From contig CALMVZ010000002.1 of NCBI GenBank assembly GCA_937873155.1, positions 110,409 to 174,408 of the forward strand: DNA of 64,000 nt, written 5' to 3'. This document shows, piece by piece, positions 10,073 to 18,991 of the stretch. The translations under genes were made by a program, and so were the position numbers. Under the pieces are notes generated by a model that ran no database searches, was not told the origin of the DNA, and saw only the letters and a list, made by a program, of their open reading frames with translations. Source of the stretch: an uncultured Bacteroidota bacterium. Its GTDB lineage: Bacteria; Bacteroidota; Bacteroidia; B-17B0; Aurantibacillaceae. Each line of letters opens with the position of its first letter. Position 1 is the stretch's first letter.

Positions 10073-11053
10073 TTAGTTAAATGGTATTTTAATTTTTACA
10101 GATACTTCGTTATTAAATGTATTTGAAATGTTGATAGTAGCTTTATTTCCGTACAGAAGTTCAAGACGGTGCCGGCTATTTTGCAAACCAAAACCGGTTT
10201 CGCTTTTCTCATTACTTAATTGTCCTGTATTTTTCACTTCTATATAAAGATCCTTATCGGTGATCTTAGCCGCAATATTTACAGAACCGCCATTCTGCAA
10301 TTTTGAGATGCCGTGTTTAATTGCGTTCTCAACCTGTGCCTGCACGATCAACGGCGGAACTATTTTTTTTAAGGCTGCTTCCTGGATATCAAAATCATAT
10401 TTCAAACGTTCTTCGTACCGGATATGCTCTAATGCCAAATAATCTTTTACTATTCTCAATTCCTCTTCCAGCAAAATTTCTTTATTCTTATTCATCAATA
10501 AAGTATTACGCAAAATATTGGAAAGTTGTGTCACCGCTTCTTTTGCTTTTGCGGGATCTTCATCTATCAGGGCGCGGATACTGTTCATGCTGTTGAACAT
10601 GAAATGCGGATTCAATTGGGATTTTAATTTATTCAATTCAATATCCTTACTCGATGCCTCCCAGCGTAAATTCTGGATCTCTGTTTTTTTGTAATTCTCC
10701 AAATAATGAAACCCGAAATAGATCAGCGACCAGAATACAAACGGAACAACACCGTTGATCACTTCCTCAATAGAAAAAACAAAAAATATCGAACCTGCTA
10801 AACAAAATATAACTGATAAAAGAAGACTTGAAACAGCAATGAATACCATTTGATATAACATCTTCAGACGCAGGATGTCGGCCTTTAAGATCAATATCCT
10901 ATAGAAATGGGTAAGCACTACACCGGTCACTACCAAGAACAAATAATTTAGAAGGATCCGTAATGAAGGTTTATTGAAAAGAAGGTTGACCAATGCAAAG
11001 AATAACCATCCGCTGATCTGGCACAACCAATATATCTTTTGCTTTCTGCTCAC
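10073..11053 (-). CDS. LytS-type membrane histidine kinase
   Basis: 326 residues. Four predicted transmembrane helices fill residues 9-115, with no extracytoplasmic sensor domain of any size. The His_kinase (LytS/YehU type) domain has the phospho-acceptor H150 in QLNPHFMFNSMNS, followed by a HATPase with QVENAIKHG and GFGLQNSRHRL. It is the first gene of a two-gene unit with the LytTR regulator at 9353. With only short loops outside the membrane, it probably senses something within the membrane or through a partner protein. Confidence 0.94.
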   Translation of the reverse strand: MSRKQKIYWLCQISGWLFFALVNLLFNKPSLRILLNYLFLVVTGVVLTHFYRILILKADILRLKMLYQMVFIAVSSLLLSVIFCLAGSIFFVFSIEEVINGVVPFVFWSLIYFGFHYLENYKKTEIQNLRWEASSKDIELNKLKSQLNPHFMFNSMNSIRALIDEDPAKAKEAVTQLSNILRNTLLMNKNKEILLEEELRIVKDYLALEHIRYEERLKYDFDIQEAALKKIVPPLIVQAQVENAIKHGISKLQNGGSVNIAAKITDKDLYIEVKNTGQLSNEKSETGFGLQNSRHRLELLYGNKATINISNTFNNEVSVKIKIPFN

Positions 11054-11141
11054 AATTATGAATTAAAAATACAATTAATAAAATTGGGCGGAAAAAATAA
11101 GTGATGAATGGTCAAAGGGGTTTATACAGACTCAAAATCGC

Positions 11142-11795
11142 TTATGGAATGTTCATGTATTTATGGCTTTGCAGGGAAACCATCCAGTCCTGGTGTGTTT
11201 TAACGAACTCCACTATCAAAGGCATCATCTCATTGCTTTTGCTCCATTCAGGCTGTAAGAACAACAAGCAATCTTTATTTACTTTTTTAGCTTCCTGCTG
11301 CGCCCATTCCAGGTCGTGTTTATTGTAAACGATAACTTTCAATTCGTTCGCTTTCTTATAAACCTCTTCGAGAGGGGTCATTGTTTTCTTTGGCGATAAA
11401 CAGATCCAATCCCAATTTCCGCTTAACGGATAGGCGCCTGAAGTTTCAATGAATGTTTCGATATTTTTTTTCTTGAATTCAGAAGTTATGTAATCCATAT
11501 TATACTGCAACGGTTCACCACCTGTTATCACCACTGCTTTTGAACCGGAACCGGATACTTTTTTTACAACATCATCAACCTTTACCAACGGATGAATAGA
11601 AGCATCCCAGCTTTCTTTCACATCACACCAATGACAACCAACATCGCAACCCCCTACCCTGACAAAGTAAGCAGCTTTACCTGAATTAAAACCTTCGCCC
11701 TGGATGGTGTAAAAATCTTCCATCACCGGTAATAATTTTCCCTGCTCCAGCAATTCAGCTTGCTCTGTATTAAGGCTTTCGATCTTGTAATTCAT
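11142..11795 (-). CDS. queE: 7-carboxy-7-deazaguanine synthase
   Basis: 217 residues. A radical SAM enzyme that converts 6-carboxytetrahydropterin to 7-carboxy-7-deazaguanine in queuosine/preQ0 synthesis. The N-terminal FYTIQGEGFNSGKAAYFVRV stretch is the QueE signature. The cluster-binding cysteines C50, C54 and C57 are in the CxxxCxxC form (CDVGCHWC), and VITGGEPLQYN is the glycine-rich SAM-binding strand. It stands alone and divergent from bshA; no other queuosine gene is in the window. I looked for a preQ1 riboswitch in the 75-base gap and saw none. Confidence 0.95.
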   Translation of the reverse strand: MNYKIESLNTEQAELLEQGKLLPVMEDFYTIQGEGFNSGKAAYFVRVGGCDVGCHWCDVKESWDASIHPLVKVDDVVKKVSGSGSKAVVITGGEPLQYNMDYITSEFKKKNIETFIETSGAYPLSGNWDWICLSPKKTMTPLEEVYKKANELKVIVYNKHDLEWAQQEAKKVNKDCLLFLQPEWSKSNEMMPLIVEFVKTHQDWMVSLQSHKYMNIP

Positions 11796-11803
11796 TGCGC
11801 TTG

Positions 11804-11834
11804 CAAAGGTAGTTGTTTAACACCGATATTCATA
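11804..11834 (-). promoter_or_regulatory. Candidate Bacteroidota promoter for queE
   Basis: On the minus strand a -7 box TACCTTTG (11804-11811) matches TAnnTTTG exactly. Nineteen bases upstream the -33 position reads TATG (11831-11834), one mismatch from TTTG. The box ends 8 bases before the queE ATG, implying an almost leaderless transcript. The -33 end overlaps the left arm of the inverted repeat that flanks the bshA start. Confidence 0.45.
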
Positions 11835-11870
11835 AAATGAATTATCGGGGTAAATTCGTAATTTTATGGG

Positions 11871-13004
11871 ATGAATATCGGAATTGTTTGTTACCCTACT
11901 TTCGGTGGAAGCGGTGTTGTTGCTACTGAACTTGGAAAAGCTCTTGCAAAAAAAGGACATCGTGTCCATTTTATGGCTTATAATTTACCATTTCGCCTGA
12001 ACCCTTTTAACGAGAATTTATTTTATCACGAAGTAAGCGTTAATGATTACCCTCTTTTCGAATACCAGCCATACGAATCAGCTTTAGCAAGTAAAATTGT
12101 GGATGTGGCCATGTACGAGCGCCTGGATGTTTTGCATGTGCATTATGCTATTCCGCACGCTTCGGTTGCATACACTGCCCAACAAATTTTAAAATCGAAA
12201 AAGATATTTTTACCATACATCACAACACTTCACGGAACTGATATCACTTTAGTAGGAAGAGATCCTTCTTTTGAACCGGTGATCCGTTTTTCATTGAATA
12301 ACAGTAACGCTATCACTTCTGTTTCTGAGAGTTTGAAGAAAGATACGCTCTCAACTTTCAAGATAGATAACAAAATTGATGTGATCCCTAATTTCATCAA
12401 TATTGAAGATTATTCCAAAGCAGGAAATACCTGTGAGCGTAAACATTATGCGCCTAACGGAGAGAAAATAATGGTTCACGTTTCTAATTTCCGAAAGGTA
12501 AAACGCGTGGAAGATGTTTTGAAAGTGTTTGATAAAGTACGTAAAGCTGTTCCTACAAAATTAATTTTGGTTGGTGATGGTCCTGAACGTCCGGCCATCG
12601 AAAAATTATGCAGGGAATTAGATACGTGTAAAGATATCATCAGCCTTGGAAGAATAAATGACCCAATGGATGTGTTAAAAATGGCTGACCTGTTCATATT
12701 GCCTTCTGAAACTGAAAGTTTCGGTCTTGCTGCTTTGGAAGCAATGGCAATGCACATTCCTGTTATTTCAACCAATACCGGCGGTTTACCTGAAGTGAAT
12801 GTTCATGAAGTAACAGGTTACTTAAGTAATGTTGGCGATGTGGATGATATGGCGGCCAACGCCATTAAATTATTGAGCGACGAAAAATTGCTTGCTGAAT
12901 TTAAAGAGAACGCCTTCGAACAGGCTAAAAAATTTGATATAAATATCATTCTTCCGATGTACGAAAAGTTATATCAAAAAATGACCAGTAAAGAAATGGT
13001 TTAA
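11871..13004 (+). CDS. bshA: N-acetyl-alpha-D-glucosaminyl L-malate synthase
   Basis: 377 residues. A GT-B fold family 4 glycosyltransferase that joins UDP-GlcNAc to L-malate, the first step of bacillithiol synthesis, common in Bacteroidota. The N-terminus MNIGIVCYPTFGGSGVVATE and the LHGTDITLVGRDPSF stretch are characteristic of BshA. The C-terminal half has the donor-site run LPSETESFGLAALEAMA with the E-x7-E motif. It is monocistronic and divergent from queE. An 11-base inverted repeat covers its start codon (see findings). No bshB or bshC is in the window. Confidence 0.94.
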   Translation: MNIGIVCYPTFGGSGVVATELGKALAKKGHRVHFMAYNLPFRLNPFNENLFYHEVSVNDYPLFEYQPYESALASKIVDVAMYERLDVLHVHYAIPHASVAYTAQQILKSKKIFLPYITTLHGTDITLVGRDPSFEPVIRFSLNNSNAITSVSESLKKDTLSTFKIDNKIDVIPNFINIEDYSKAGNTCERKHYAPNGEKIMVHVSNFRKVKRVEDVLKVFDKVRKAVPTKLILVGDGPERPAIEKLCRELDTCKDIISLGRINDPMDVLKMADLFILPSETESFGLAALEAMAMHIPVISTNTGGLPEVNVHEVTGYLSNVGDVDDMAANAIKLLSDEKLLAEFKENAFEQAKKFDINIILPMYEKLYQKMTSKEMV

Positions 13005-13083
13005 AAAAACTATCCTTTTTAGTTTCAAAATTATTTACTAGTTTCAACTGCACATTTTGTTTTACGATTGAAAACCATTTACT

Positions 13084-14814
13084 ATGAGGTTATATTTCAC
13101 TTTACTATTCTCATTGGCTTCATTGTCATTTTATTATTCACAGCAAACGCCACCCTGCTCTACTGTAAGCGGCTGCAATAGCGGAAATAATTTCCAGTGG
13201 GCAGCGCAGGAGTTTTACGTTAATACAGATTCCGTAATTAGTATCACTGATACTTCCGCGATCCTGAAGGGTTATGGAACCACAATGGATGCCAATTGCA
13301 ATTATGGAGGGTTCCAGTTTAAAATAACGGCTATCGCTATGATAACAAAAGATTGTAATGTCGCCTGTAACAGCAATCTCGACGCGGGTAAGGTCTTTAC
13401 TCAGGTATACGACAATACAACTTGCTGGGCATGGACTAATGGTCAATCTACATCTATACAAATGAATGGTTTAAGACCTAATACCACCTATTACGTCAGG
13501 TTTCTTCTCCATAGGCAATTTTACAGCAATCCCCCGAACAATTTCAATTATGTAACACACCAGGTTGACCAATATTTTATTGGAAACATTCTTAAGTTCA
13601 AAACAGCTAAAGGATACGCTGAATTAAATAATAATTATATAAGCGTAGAGAACCCTGTTTATTGTGTAAATCAAAATCCGAATGAGAAGGCTGCTACTTA
13701 TATCGCGAAAGGCTCTGATCCGGCTGGTGCTATTGGTAACTACGCTTATAATTGGCAGATGTCATCCGATGGTGGAGTAACATGGTTAGCCGCGACCGGC
13801 GATAATAACAATCCTACAAATACGAAAGATCTGAACCTGGCTTTTGGTTTTTTTCAGTTTAATTGGAAAAGACAATTGAGACGCATCGTTAGTTCGGGAT
13901 ATCACTCCGATACAAGTAATGTAGTTAATATAAGATATTATGCTACTCCGCCTAATGCGTTTGTAAATATCGTTCAGCAATCACAGCTGTCAAAAGACGT
14001 ATTACTGGTTCCCCAGGTAAGTAATTACTCCGGAAATTATAAAGTTCAGTGGCTGGATAGCATAAATGAACAACCATCCCAGCCAATTGCTTCATTGGCT
14101 AATGGCAGTTTATTGTTACCTGTTACTACGCAAACAGTCCATAATTATCGTGCAATAGTAAATATTGGTCACGGCTGTCCTACCTTCGCCGGTCCTGTTA
14201 TCGGAGTCAGCAACCCGGATGGCTCCGGAAATATTTATCCAACAATACTTATAGGCACTCAAAATTGGTTCATTTCTAACCTTCGTACAGAAAAACTTAC
14301 TGATGGCACAGCTATCAATTTAGTTAAAGATAATAGTCAATGGAATAGCACAAACAGTTCAGCTTATTCGTGGCATAATAACGATAAACAAAACTCGGTT
14401 CCTTATGGCGCATTATATAATGGATATGTAGTTTTAAATAACAGTGACAAAGTTTGCCCGGCCGGTTGGCGTGTTCCAACGTGGCATGAATGGAAAACGC
14501 TTGTAACTTTTGTAGGCGGCCAGGATGGTTCATCTGCAGGAAATTCATTAAAAACAAATTCCTTATGGCTGCCGCCAAACAATGGAAGTAATACGGTTAA
14601 TTTTGATGGCTTTCCTGTTGGTAAAAGAAACGGTAATGGATCTTTCATGGGGAAGTATAATGATGGATACTGGTGGTTCTTCAACTCGAAAAGTAAATGG
14701 GGCTACGTGCAGCTAAATAATTCATCGCCGACTCTGTTCGACAATACCAGTAATGGCGCCAACCCGGATGCTCAACTCCTTAACAGCGGTTATTCCATAC
14801 GATGCATAAAATAA
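13084..14814 (+). CDS. Secreted Fib_succ_major-domain protein, copy 1
   Basis: 576 residues. Signal peptide residues 1-19 (ending FYYSQ), a fibronectin-like N-terminal part, an Ig-like middle part, then a C-terminal Fibrobacter succinogenes major paralogous domain (about 380-576). That domain shows IGTQNWFISNLRTEKLTDG, VCPAGWRVPTWHEWKTLV, and a terminal GYSIRCIK. The domain is frequent in secreted and lipid-anchored Bacteroidota and Fibrobacter proteins; its biochemical role is not established. No separate T9SS sorting domain follows. The next gene is a paralog starting 17 bases after this stop, so the two are probably one transcript. Confidence 0.85.
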   Translation: MRLYFTLLFSLASLSFYYSQQTPPCSTVSGCNSGNNFQWAAQEFYVNTDSVISITDTSAILKGYGTTMDANCNYGGFQFKITAIAMITKDCNVACNSNLDAGKVFTQVYDNTTCWAWTNGQSTSIQMNGLRPNTTYYVRFLLHRQFYSNPPNNFNYVTHQVDQYFIGNILKFKTAKGYAELNNNYISVENPVYCVNQNPNEKAATYIAKGSDPAGAIGNYAYNWQMSSDGGVTWLAATGDNNNPTNTKDLNLAFGFFQFNWKRQLRRIVSSGYHSDTSNVVNIRYYATPPNAFVNIVQQSQLSKDVLLVPQVSNYSGNYKVQWLDSINEQPSQPIASLANGSLLLPVTTQTVHNYRAIVNIGHGCPTFAGPVIGVSNPDGSGNIYPTILIGTQNWFISNLRTEKLTDGTAINLVKDNSQWNSTNSSAYSWHNNDKQNSVPYGALYNGYVVLNNSDKVCPAGWRVPTWHEWKTLVTFVGGQDGSSAGNSLKTNSLWLPPNNGSNTVNFDGFPVGKRNGNGSFMGKYNDGYWWFFNSKSKWGYVQLNNSSPTLFDNTSNGANPDAQLLNSGYSIRCIK

Positions 14815-14831
14815 ATTATAAAATAAACGAT

Positions 14832-16448
14832 ATGAGAAAATATCTTATTATAACACTTTTTTTTATTTCCTTGAAAGTATCTTTTTCTCAGGTTACTCCT
14901 AATTTTGGATTACTTGTTGAAACTATTTATTCCAATACAGACAACAATTATACCACCGGTTCAGTATTGGGAGGCCAGTACCGGATAAATGGTAAGTTTT
15001 CAAAACCGGCAACCATCAGCGGAGGGTATTTATTCGGGGGAGTTCAATGGAGCACAACTTCCAATTTTCCGGCCGCAAACTTTTTTAACCCGCCTTCAAA
15101 TTCGAAATCCGGCAACGCGACTTTTACTCCAAAGTTTGAGTTTAATGCAGGAACTTTGCCTGCCGGATTTCTTTACTTCAGAGCTTACGTAATTTTTGTG
15201 CGTGATCGAAAAGCTTCATATCCATATTACGGCAATATTATTAAAATTGAGATCCCTGCAGACGACGGCAGCTTTCAAATTAATAATAATGAAATCACCA
15301 ATGGTAATATTGTAAGCTGCAACACCAATTCAATACAGCTTAACGGAAGTACGCCCACCGGAGGCCTGAATAATACTTATACTTACACCTGGCAAAGTTC
15401 TAACGATGGTTCTTCCTGGTCTGTTATTAATTCAGCCAATACCAAAGATTATCTTGTTCCTTCAATTATACAACCGACTACAAACACTACTGTATGGTAT
15501 AGAAGGATTGTAAATTCCGCATTAAGAACAAGTACAAGCGTACCTGTATCTCTGACTTATCTCACAGGAACTCTTCCTGCAATAACTTTAACTACTACTG
15601 TACAAAACGACAAGGCTTCCTGGGGAACGGGTCATAATGATCTTCATAATGTAGCTATTACTGCAGTACCAAGCGCCACATTTGGTGATTACACAGTTAG
15701 ATGGGAAAGCAGCAGTAACGGAACAAGTTTTACTGAGATCAACGGAATTACCGGATCTGTACTTACTGCAACTCCGGCCACTCCTACCTGGTACAGGGCA
15801 AAAGTGTTTTACCAGAGCAGCAGCAATTGTTTGGTAACAAGTAATACTTTAAGCATTTCAACAGTCAGCGATGTTGACAATAACATTTATCAATCGATTA
15901 CCTACGGCACACAAACCTGGCTCAATCCAAATCTTTTGGTGACAAAATTCAATGATAATACCGTTATAAATGCAATCACTTCTCCTACAGCATGGATTGC
16001 CGCTTCCACACCCGCATGGTGCGTATATACCAATTCTGTATCATATACCACGGTTTATGGTAATTTATACAACTGGTCTGTGGTCAATAATACTTTGAAT
16101 GTTTGCCCGAGTGGTTATCATGTCTCTACAAAAAAAGATTGGGATGACCTTGCAACTTTTGTTGGACAGGCTACTGCGGGGGGTCAGCTCAAAGCTCAGA
16201 TAAACTGGCAAGCTTCCAACGTAGGGGTTTCAAAATTCAATTTTTTCCAAGCCATGCCGGGCGGATATAGAAGTCCGGTCAATGGCGCTTTTGGGTCCAT
16301 GCTTCAAGAAGGTATGTGGTGGATAAAAAACACCAGTTCGGAAACTGCAATAAGGATCCGGCATATGTATTATAATTCAGCGAACTTAACTGAAATGCCA
16401 AATCGTCAATCACGCGAAGGAATTTCGATCAGGTGTGTTAAAGATTAA
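14832..16448 (+). CDS. Secreted Fib_succ_major-domain protein, copy 2
   Basis: 538 residues from the ATG at 14832. An in-frame ATG at 14802 lies inside the previous gene, but 14832 puts the signal peptide (MRKYLIITLFFISLKVSFSQ) at the N-terminus, so I prefer it. Layout mirrors the upstream protein: an early beta-rich region, two Ig-like units (TYTWQSSNDG and YTVRWESSSNG), and a Fib_succ_major domain with YGTQTWLNPNLLVTKFND, VCPSGYHVSTKKDWDDLA and a terminal EGISIRCVKD. The two proteins align in domain order but have diverged in sequence, so the duplication is old. The last four bases TTAA are shared with the stop of the convergent hydrolase gene. Confidence 0.85.
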   Translation: MRKYLIITLFFISLKVSFSQVTPNFGLLVETIYSNTDNNYTTGSVLGGQYRINGKFSKPATISGGYLFGGVQWSTTSNFPAANFFNPPSNSKSGNATFTPKFEFNAGTLPAGFLYFRAYVIFVRDRKASYPYYGNIIKIEIPADDGSFQINNNEITNGNIVSCNTNSIQLNGSTPTGGLNNTYTYTWQSSNDGSSWSVINSANTKDYLVPSIIQPTTNTTVWYRRIVNSALRTSTSVPVSLTYLTGTLPAITLTTTVQNDKASWGTGHNDLHNVAITAVPSATFGDYTVRWESSSNGTSFTEINGITGSVLTATPATPTWYRAKVFYQSSSNCLVTSNTLSISTVSDVDNNIYQSITYGTQTWLNPNLLVTKFNDNTVINAITSPTAWIAASTPAWCVYTNSVSYTTVYGNLYNWSVVNNTLNVCPSGYHVSTKKDWDDLATFVGQATAGGQLKAQINWQASNVGVSKFNFFQAMPGGYRSPVNGAFGSMLQEGMWWIKNTSSETAIRIRHMYYNSANLTEMPNRQSREGISIRCVKD

Positions 16449-17281
16449 ATTTCTGAAAGCTTAATTGCTTCTTTCATTCTCACTCCCCGATCAGTTTTTT
16501 GTAAGGTACAGCATTCCACTTTCGGATCGTGCTCAAAAAATAAGATCCAATTATTTTCAACAGCTTTATTTAGTAATTCTTCTTTTTCATTTATTGTATC
16601 GAGCGGGCGCATATCGTAACCCATTACATAAGGAATTGGAATATGTCCGGATGAAGGAATAAGATCCGCCATGTACGCGATAGTTGTATCCTTATATTTT
16701 ATTATTGGCAGCATCATCGCTTCGGTATGACCGTACACTTCTTTTATTTCAAAACCGAGTGGCGATTCTCCTTCTTTCGTGAATTTTAACTGACCGCTCT
16801 CCTGGATCGGCATTATATTTTCTTTCAGGAAACTTGCTTTTTCCCTTGCGTTCGGATGTGTTGCCCAATTCCAGTGTTTTTCGTTGCTCCAGTATTGCGC
16901 ATTTTTAAATGCAGGTTCATAACCGGTTTTATCTTTATTGAATTTGATGCTTCCGCCGCAATGATCGAAATGCAAATGAGTCAGAAATACATCAGTGATA
17001 TCATCCATTCCAAAACCATGTTGCTTCAAAGATCTTTCCAAATTATCATCCCCATGCAAATAATAAAATCCAAAGAATTTATCGCTTTGCTTATTTCCCA
17101 TTCCGTTATCTACCAGGATCAATTTATTACCATCCTGGATCAAAAGACAACGCATCGCCCAGCTGCACATATTATTTTCGTCAGGCGGATTTAACTCTTT
17201 CCACAAACTTTTTGGCACTACACCGAACATGGCACCGCCATCTAATTTAAAATAACCGGCATTTACAGAATACAATTGCAT
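16445..17281 (-). CDS. Metallo-beta-lactamase-fold hydrolase
   Basis: 278 residues, no signal peptide, cytoplasmic. The dinuclear metal site HLHFDH is at 102-107, with later ligands in YGHTEAMM (His), YMADLIPS (Asp) and FFEHDP (His). Overall layout resembles the lactonase-like branch of the MBL superfamily (AHL-lactonase and related hydrolases) rather than beta-lactamases or glyoxalases. The substrate cannot be assigned. Nine bases separate it from the upstream DUF2279-like gene; it is the last gene of the run that begins with the TlpA-like protein. Confidence 0.88.
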   Translation of the reverse strand: MQLYSVNAGYFKLDGGAMFGVVPKSLWKELNPPDENNMCSWAMRCLLIQDGNKLILVDNGMGNKQSDKFFGFYYLHGDDNLERSLKQHGFGMDDITDVFLTHLHFDHCGGSIKFNKDKTGYEPAFKNAQYWSNEKHWNWATHPNAREKASFLKENIMPIQESGQLKFTKEGESPLGFEIKEVYGHTEAMMLPIIKYKDTTIAYMADLIPSSGHIPIPYVMGYDMRPLDTINEKEELLNKAVENNWILFFEHDPKVECCTLQKTDRGVRMKEAIKLSEI

Positions 17282-17290
17282 AAAATAAAT

Positions 17291-18217
17291 TTAAAAATAA
17301 AAGTAATGAAATTTTGACTTTCCATTCTGAAACTCCAAAGTTGGTGCAGGAATTTTCAGAATGTTTAATGAATTTAATATTGCATTTACAAATTTATATT
17401 TTGTTTTAATTTTCGAAAGATCTACATCAATAGAAAAATAATATTGCCTCTGTCTTTCAAATGTCGTTACATTTCCCTGTTCATCTTGAATAACAACATT
17501 ATTATAATTAGCCCCTATCATGCCATCCGCACCGTAACCAAATGAGACCGCTAACCACTTCGGCAATTTTTTATCTGATTTAATAAAAGTAAACGGACTT
17601 ACACTTAACCAATACGTTTGTCCGTTATAATCCTTCAGCATTTGTTCACTCAGGTTCTTTCCTAATAGATCCGGATTGTATTGGGCATATGAAGTCTGAT
17701 GAAATCCGATCTTTAAATTAAAACGTTGCTCTTTCCAGGCTGCTTCCTGTCCTATAGCAAGCGCCGTTCCTAATGTATTCGCACCCATGTCAGACCATGA
17801 AAAGCCCCAGCCTTTACTATAACCATCCATGATCTCAACAGCTGTTAAATAGCCATATCCTAAAGTTCCGCCAATGAATAATTTTTGTTTTTTATTGAAT
17901 CCGGCCCAATCAAAAGCTTTCATGGTTAGGTTGGAAATTTGAAATGTACTATGAAAATGCCCGACCTTATCCATCTGCAGCCATTCATGTGAATCGTCGA
18001 AATAATGGAATTTACCCGTATTATAATTACTATACCAAACCTGGTTTAAATACAACAAAGATCCTGCTGTTAAACCTCCGCAAAAAACACTTAATCCGAT
18101 CTTTTTATATCTGATGGTCTTAAGTGAATCTCTTAACTCAAAAGAATTTCCCTTTGCCAGGTGAATGATCAGCAAAAAGACAAAAACGATCCTTATTCTT
18201 ATGGAAGAAAGCAACAT
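17291..18217 (-). CDS. DUF2279-like envelope protein (YfiM-related)
   Basis: 308 residues with an N-terminal hydrophobic export signal. The segment WLQMDKVGHFHSTFQISN followed by GYSKGWGFSWSDMGANTLG is the DUF2279/YfiM signature: a conserved K-x-x-H and a W-S-x-x-D-x-x-A-N-x-x-G run, which in the family lie in or near the membrane. The C-terminal half is rich in alternating aromatic residues, consistent with outer-membrane beta structure. Function is not established. It sits 24 bases after lpxH and 9 bases before the MBL gene, so an envelope role is inferred. Confidence 0.75.
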   Translation of the reverse strand: MLLSSIRIRIVFVFLLIIHLAKGNSFELRDSLKTIRYKKIGLSVFCGGLTAGSLLYLNQVWYSNYNTGKFHYFDDSHEWLQMDKVGHFHSTFQISNLTMKAFDWAGFNKKQKLFIGGTLGYGYLTAVEIMDGYSKGWGFSWSDMGANTLGTALAIGQEAAWKEQRFNLKIGFHQTSYAQYNPDLLGKNLSEQMLKDYNGQTYWLSVSPFTFIKSDKKLPKWLAVSFGYGADGMIGANYNNVVIQDEQGNVTTFERQRQYYFSIDVDLSKIKTKYKFVNAILNSLNILKIPAPTLEFQNGKSKFHYFYF

Positions 18218-18241
18218 TTATTTCCTTAAAGTTACGGAATA

Positions 18242-18991
18242 TTATTTGTAATACTTCAGTTCCAGTTTGCTGCCATCGAACACAGCGTAACTGTTATAGC
18301 GGAGCCAATCTCCAAGATTAACATATCTTGCTTTTCCATCGACATCCAAATCCAACGGTAAATGACGGTGGCCAAATACAAAATAATCTACTTTGTTATT
18401 TTTAAGGTAGTCGCGGCAAAACAAGAACAGCCATTCTTTTTCCGGACCATGATAGATCTCATCAGAATTTCCTGTCACTGCCCTGCTCTTTAAACTGGAA
18501 GCCCGGGCGATCCAGAATCCTAAATTCGGATGCAATCGTGAATACATCCAATGCGCTATTTTACTTCTGAAAATTGATTTAAGGAATTTATACCAATGAT
18601 CGCCGGGACCTAAACCGTCGCCGTGACCTATATAAAAATTCTTGCCGTTAAAAGTTCTTGAAACAGGCTCGTGATTTACACTGACATTAAGCTCCTTTGG
18701 AAAATAATCATTCATCCAGGTATCATGATTACCACTGAAGAAATGAACTTTTATACCGCAATCGGTCAGCTCAGCTATCTTTCCTAATAAACGTGTAAAT
18801 CCTTTAGGAATAGTATACACATGCTCATACCAAAAATCGAAAATATCACCAACTAAAAAGATCTCCTCCGCATCATGTTTTATTTCATCCAGCCATTTAA
18901 CGATCAAACGTTCACGTTCCGGGCTCTTGGTATCTTTCGGAGCCCCTAAGTGAAAATCGGAAGCGAAATATATTTTTTTACCTGCCTGCAT
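18242..18991 (-). CDS. lpxH: UDP-2,3-diacylglucosamine diphosphatase
   Basis: 249 residues. A calcineurin-like phosphoesterase that cleaves UDP-2,3-diacylglucosamine to lipid X in lipid A synthesis, acting at the inner membrane. All metal motifs are present in order: SDFHLG near residues 10-15, VGDIFDFWYE, SGNHDTW, IGHGDGLGPGD, and GHRHLPLD. The start overlaps the M1 peptidase stop in the TAATG form (one shared base), implying translational coupling. Length and motif order fit Bacteroidota LpxH homologs. Confidence 0.9.
   Translation of the reverse strand: MQAGKKIYFASDFHLGAPKDTKSPERERLIVKWLDEIKHDAEEIFLVGDIFDFWYEHVYTIPKGFTRLLGKIAELTDCGIKVHFFSGNHDTWMNDYFPKELNVSVNHEPVSRTFNGKNFYIGHGDGLGPGDHWYKFLKSIFRSKIAHWMYSRLHPNLGFWIARASSLKSRAVTGNSDEIYHGPEKEWLFLFCRDYLKNNKVDYFVFGHRHLPLDLDVDGKARYVNLGDWLRYNSYAVFDGSKLELKYYK

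Noticed and set aside
11796..11870. preQ1 riboswitch upstream of queE
   Set aside because: The gap is 75 bases, is shared with bshA, and shows no preQ1 aptamer-like hairpin with an A-rich tail; the promoter box is too close to the ATG to leave a leader.
14802..14831. Upstream ATG for the second Fib_succ_major gene
   Set aside because: It overlaps the preceding gene and would put ten charged or polar residues before the signal peptide; the ATG at 14832 is better.
16856..17194. 112-codon open frame opposite the MBL-fold hydrolase
   Set aside because: Antisense to the metal-site codons; no support of its own.
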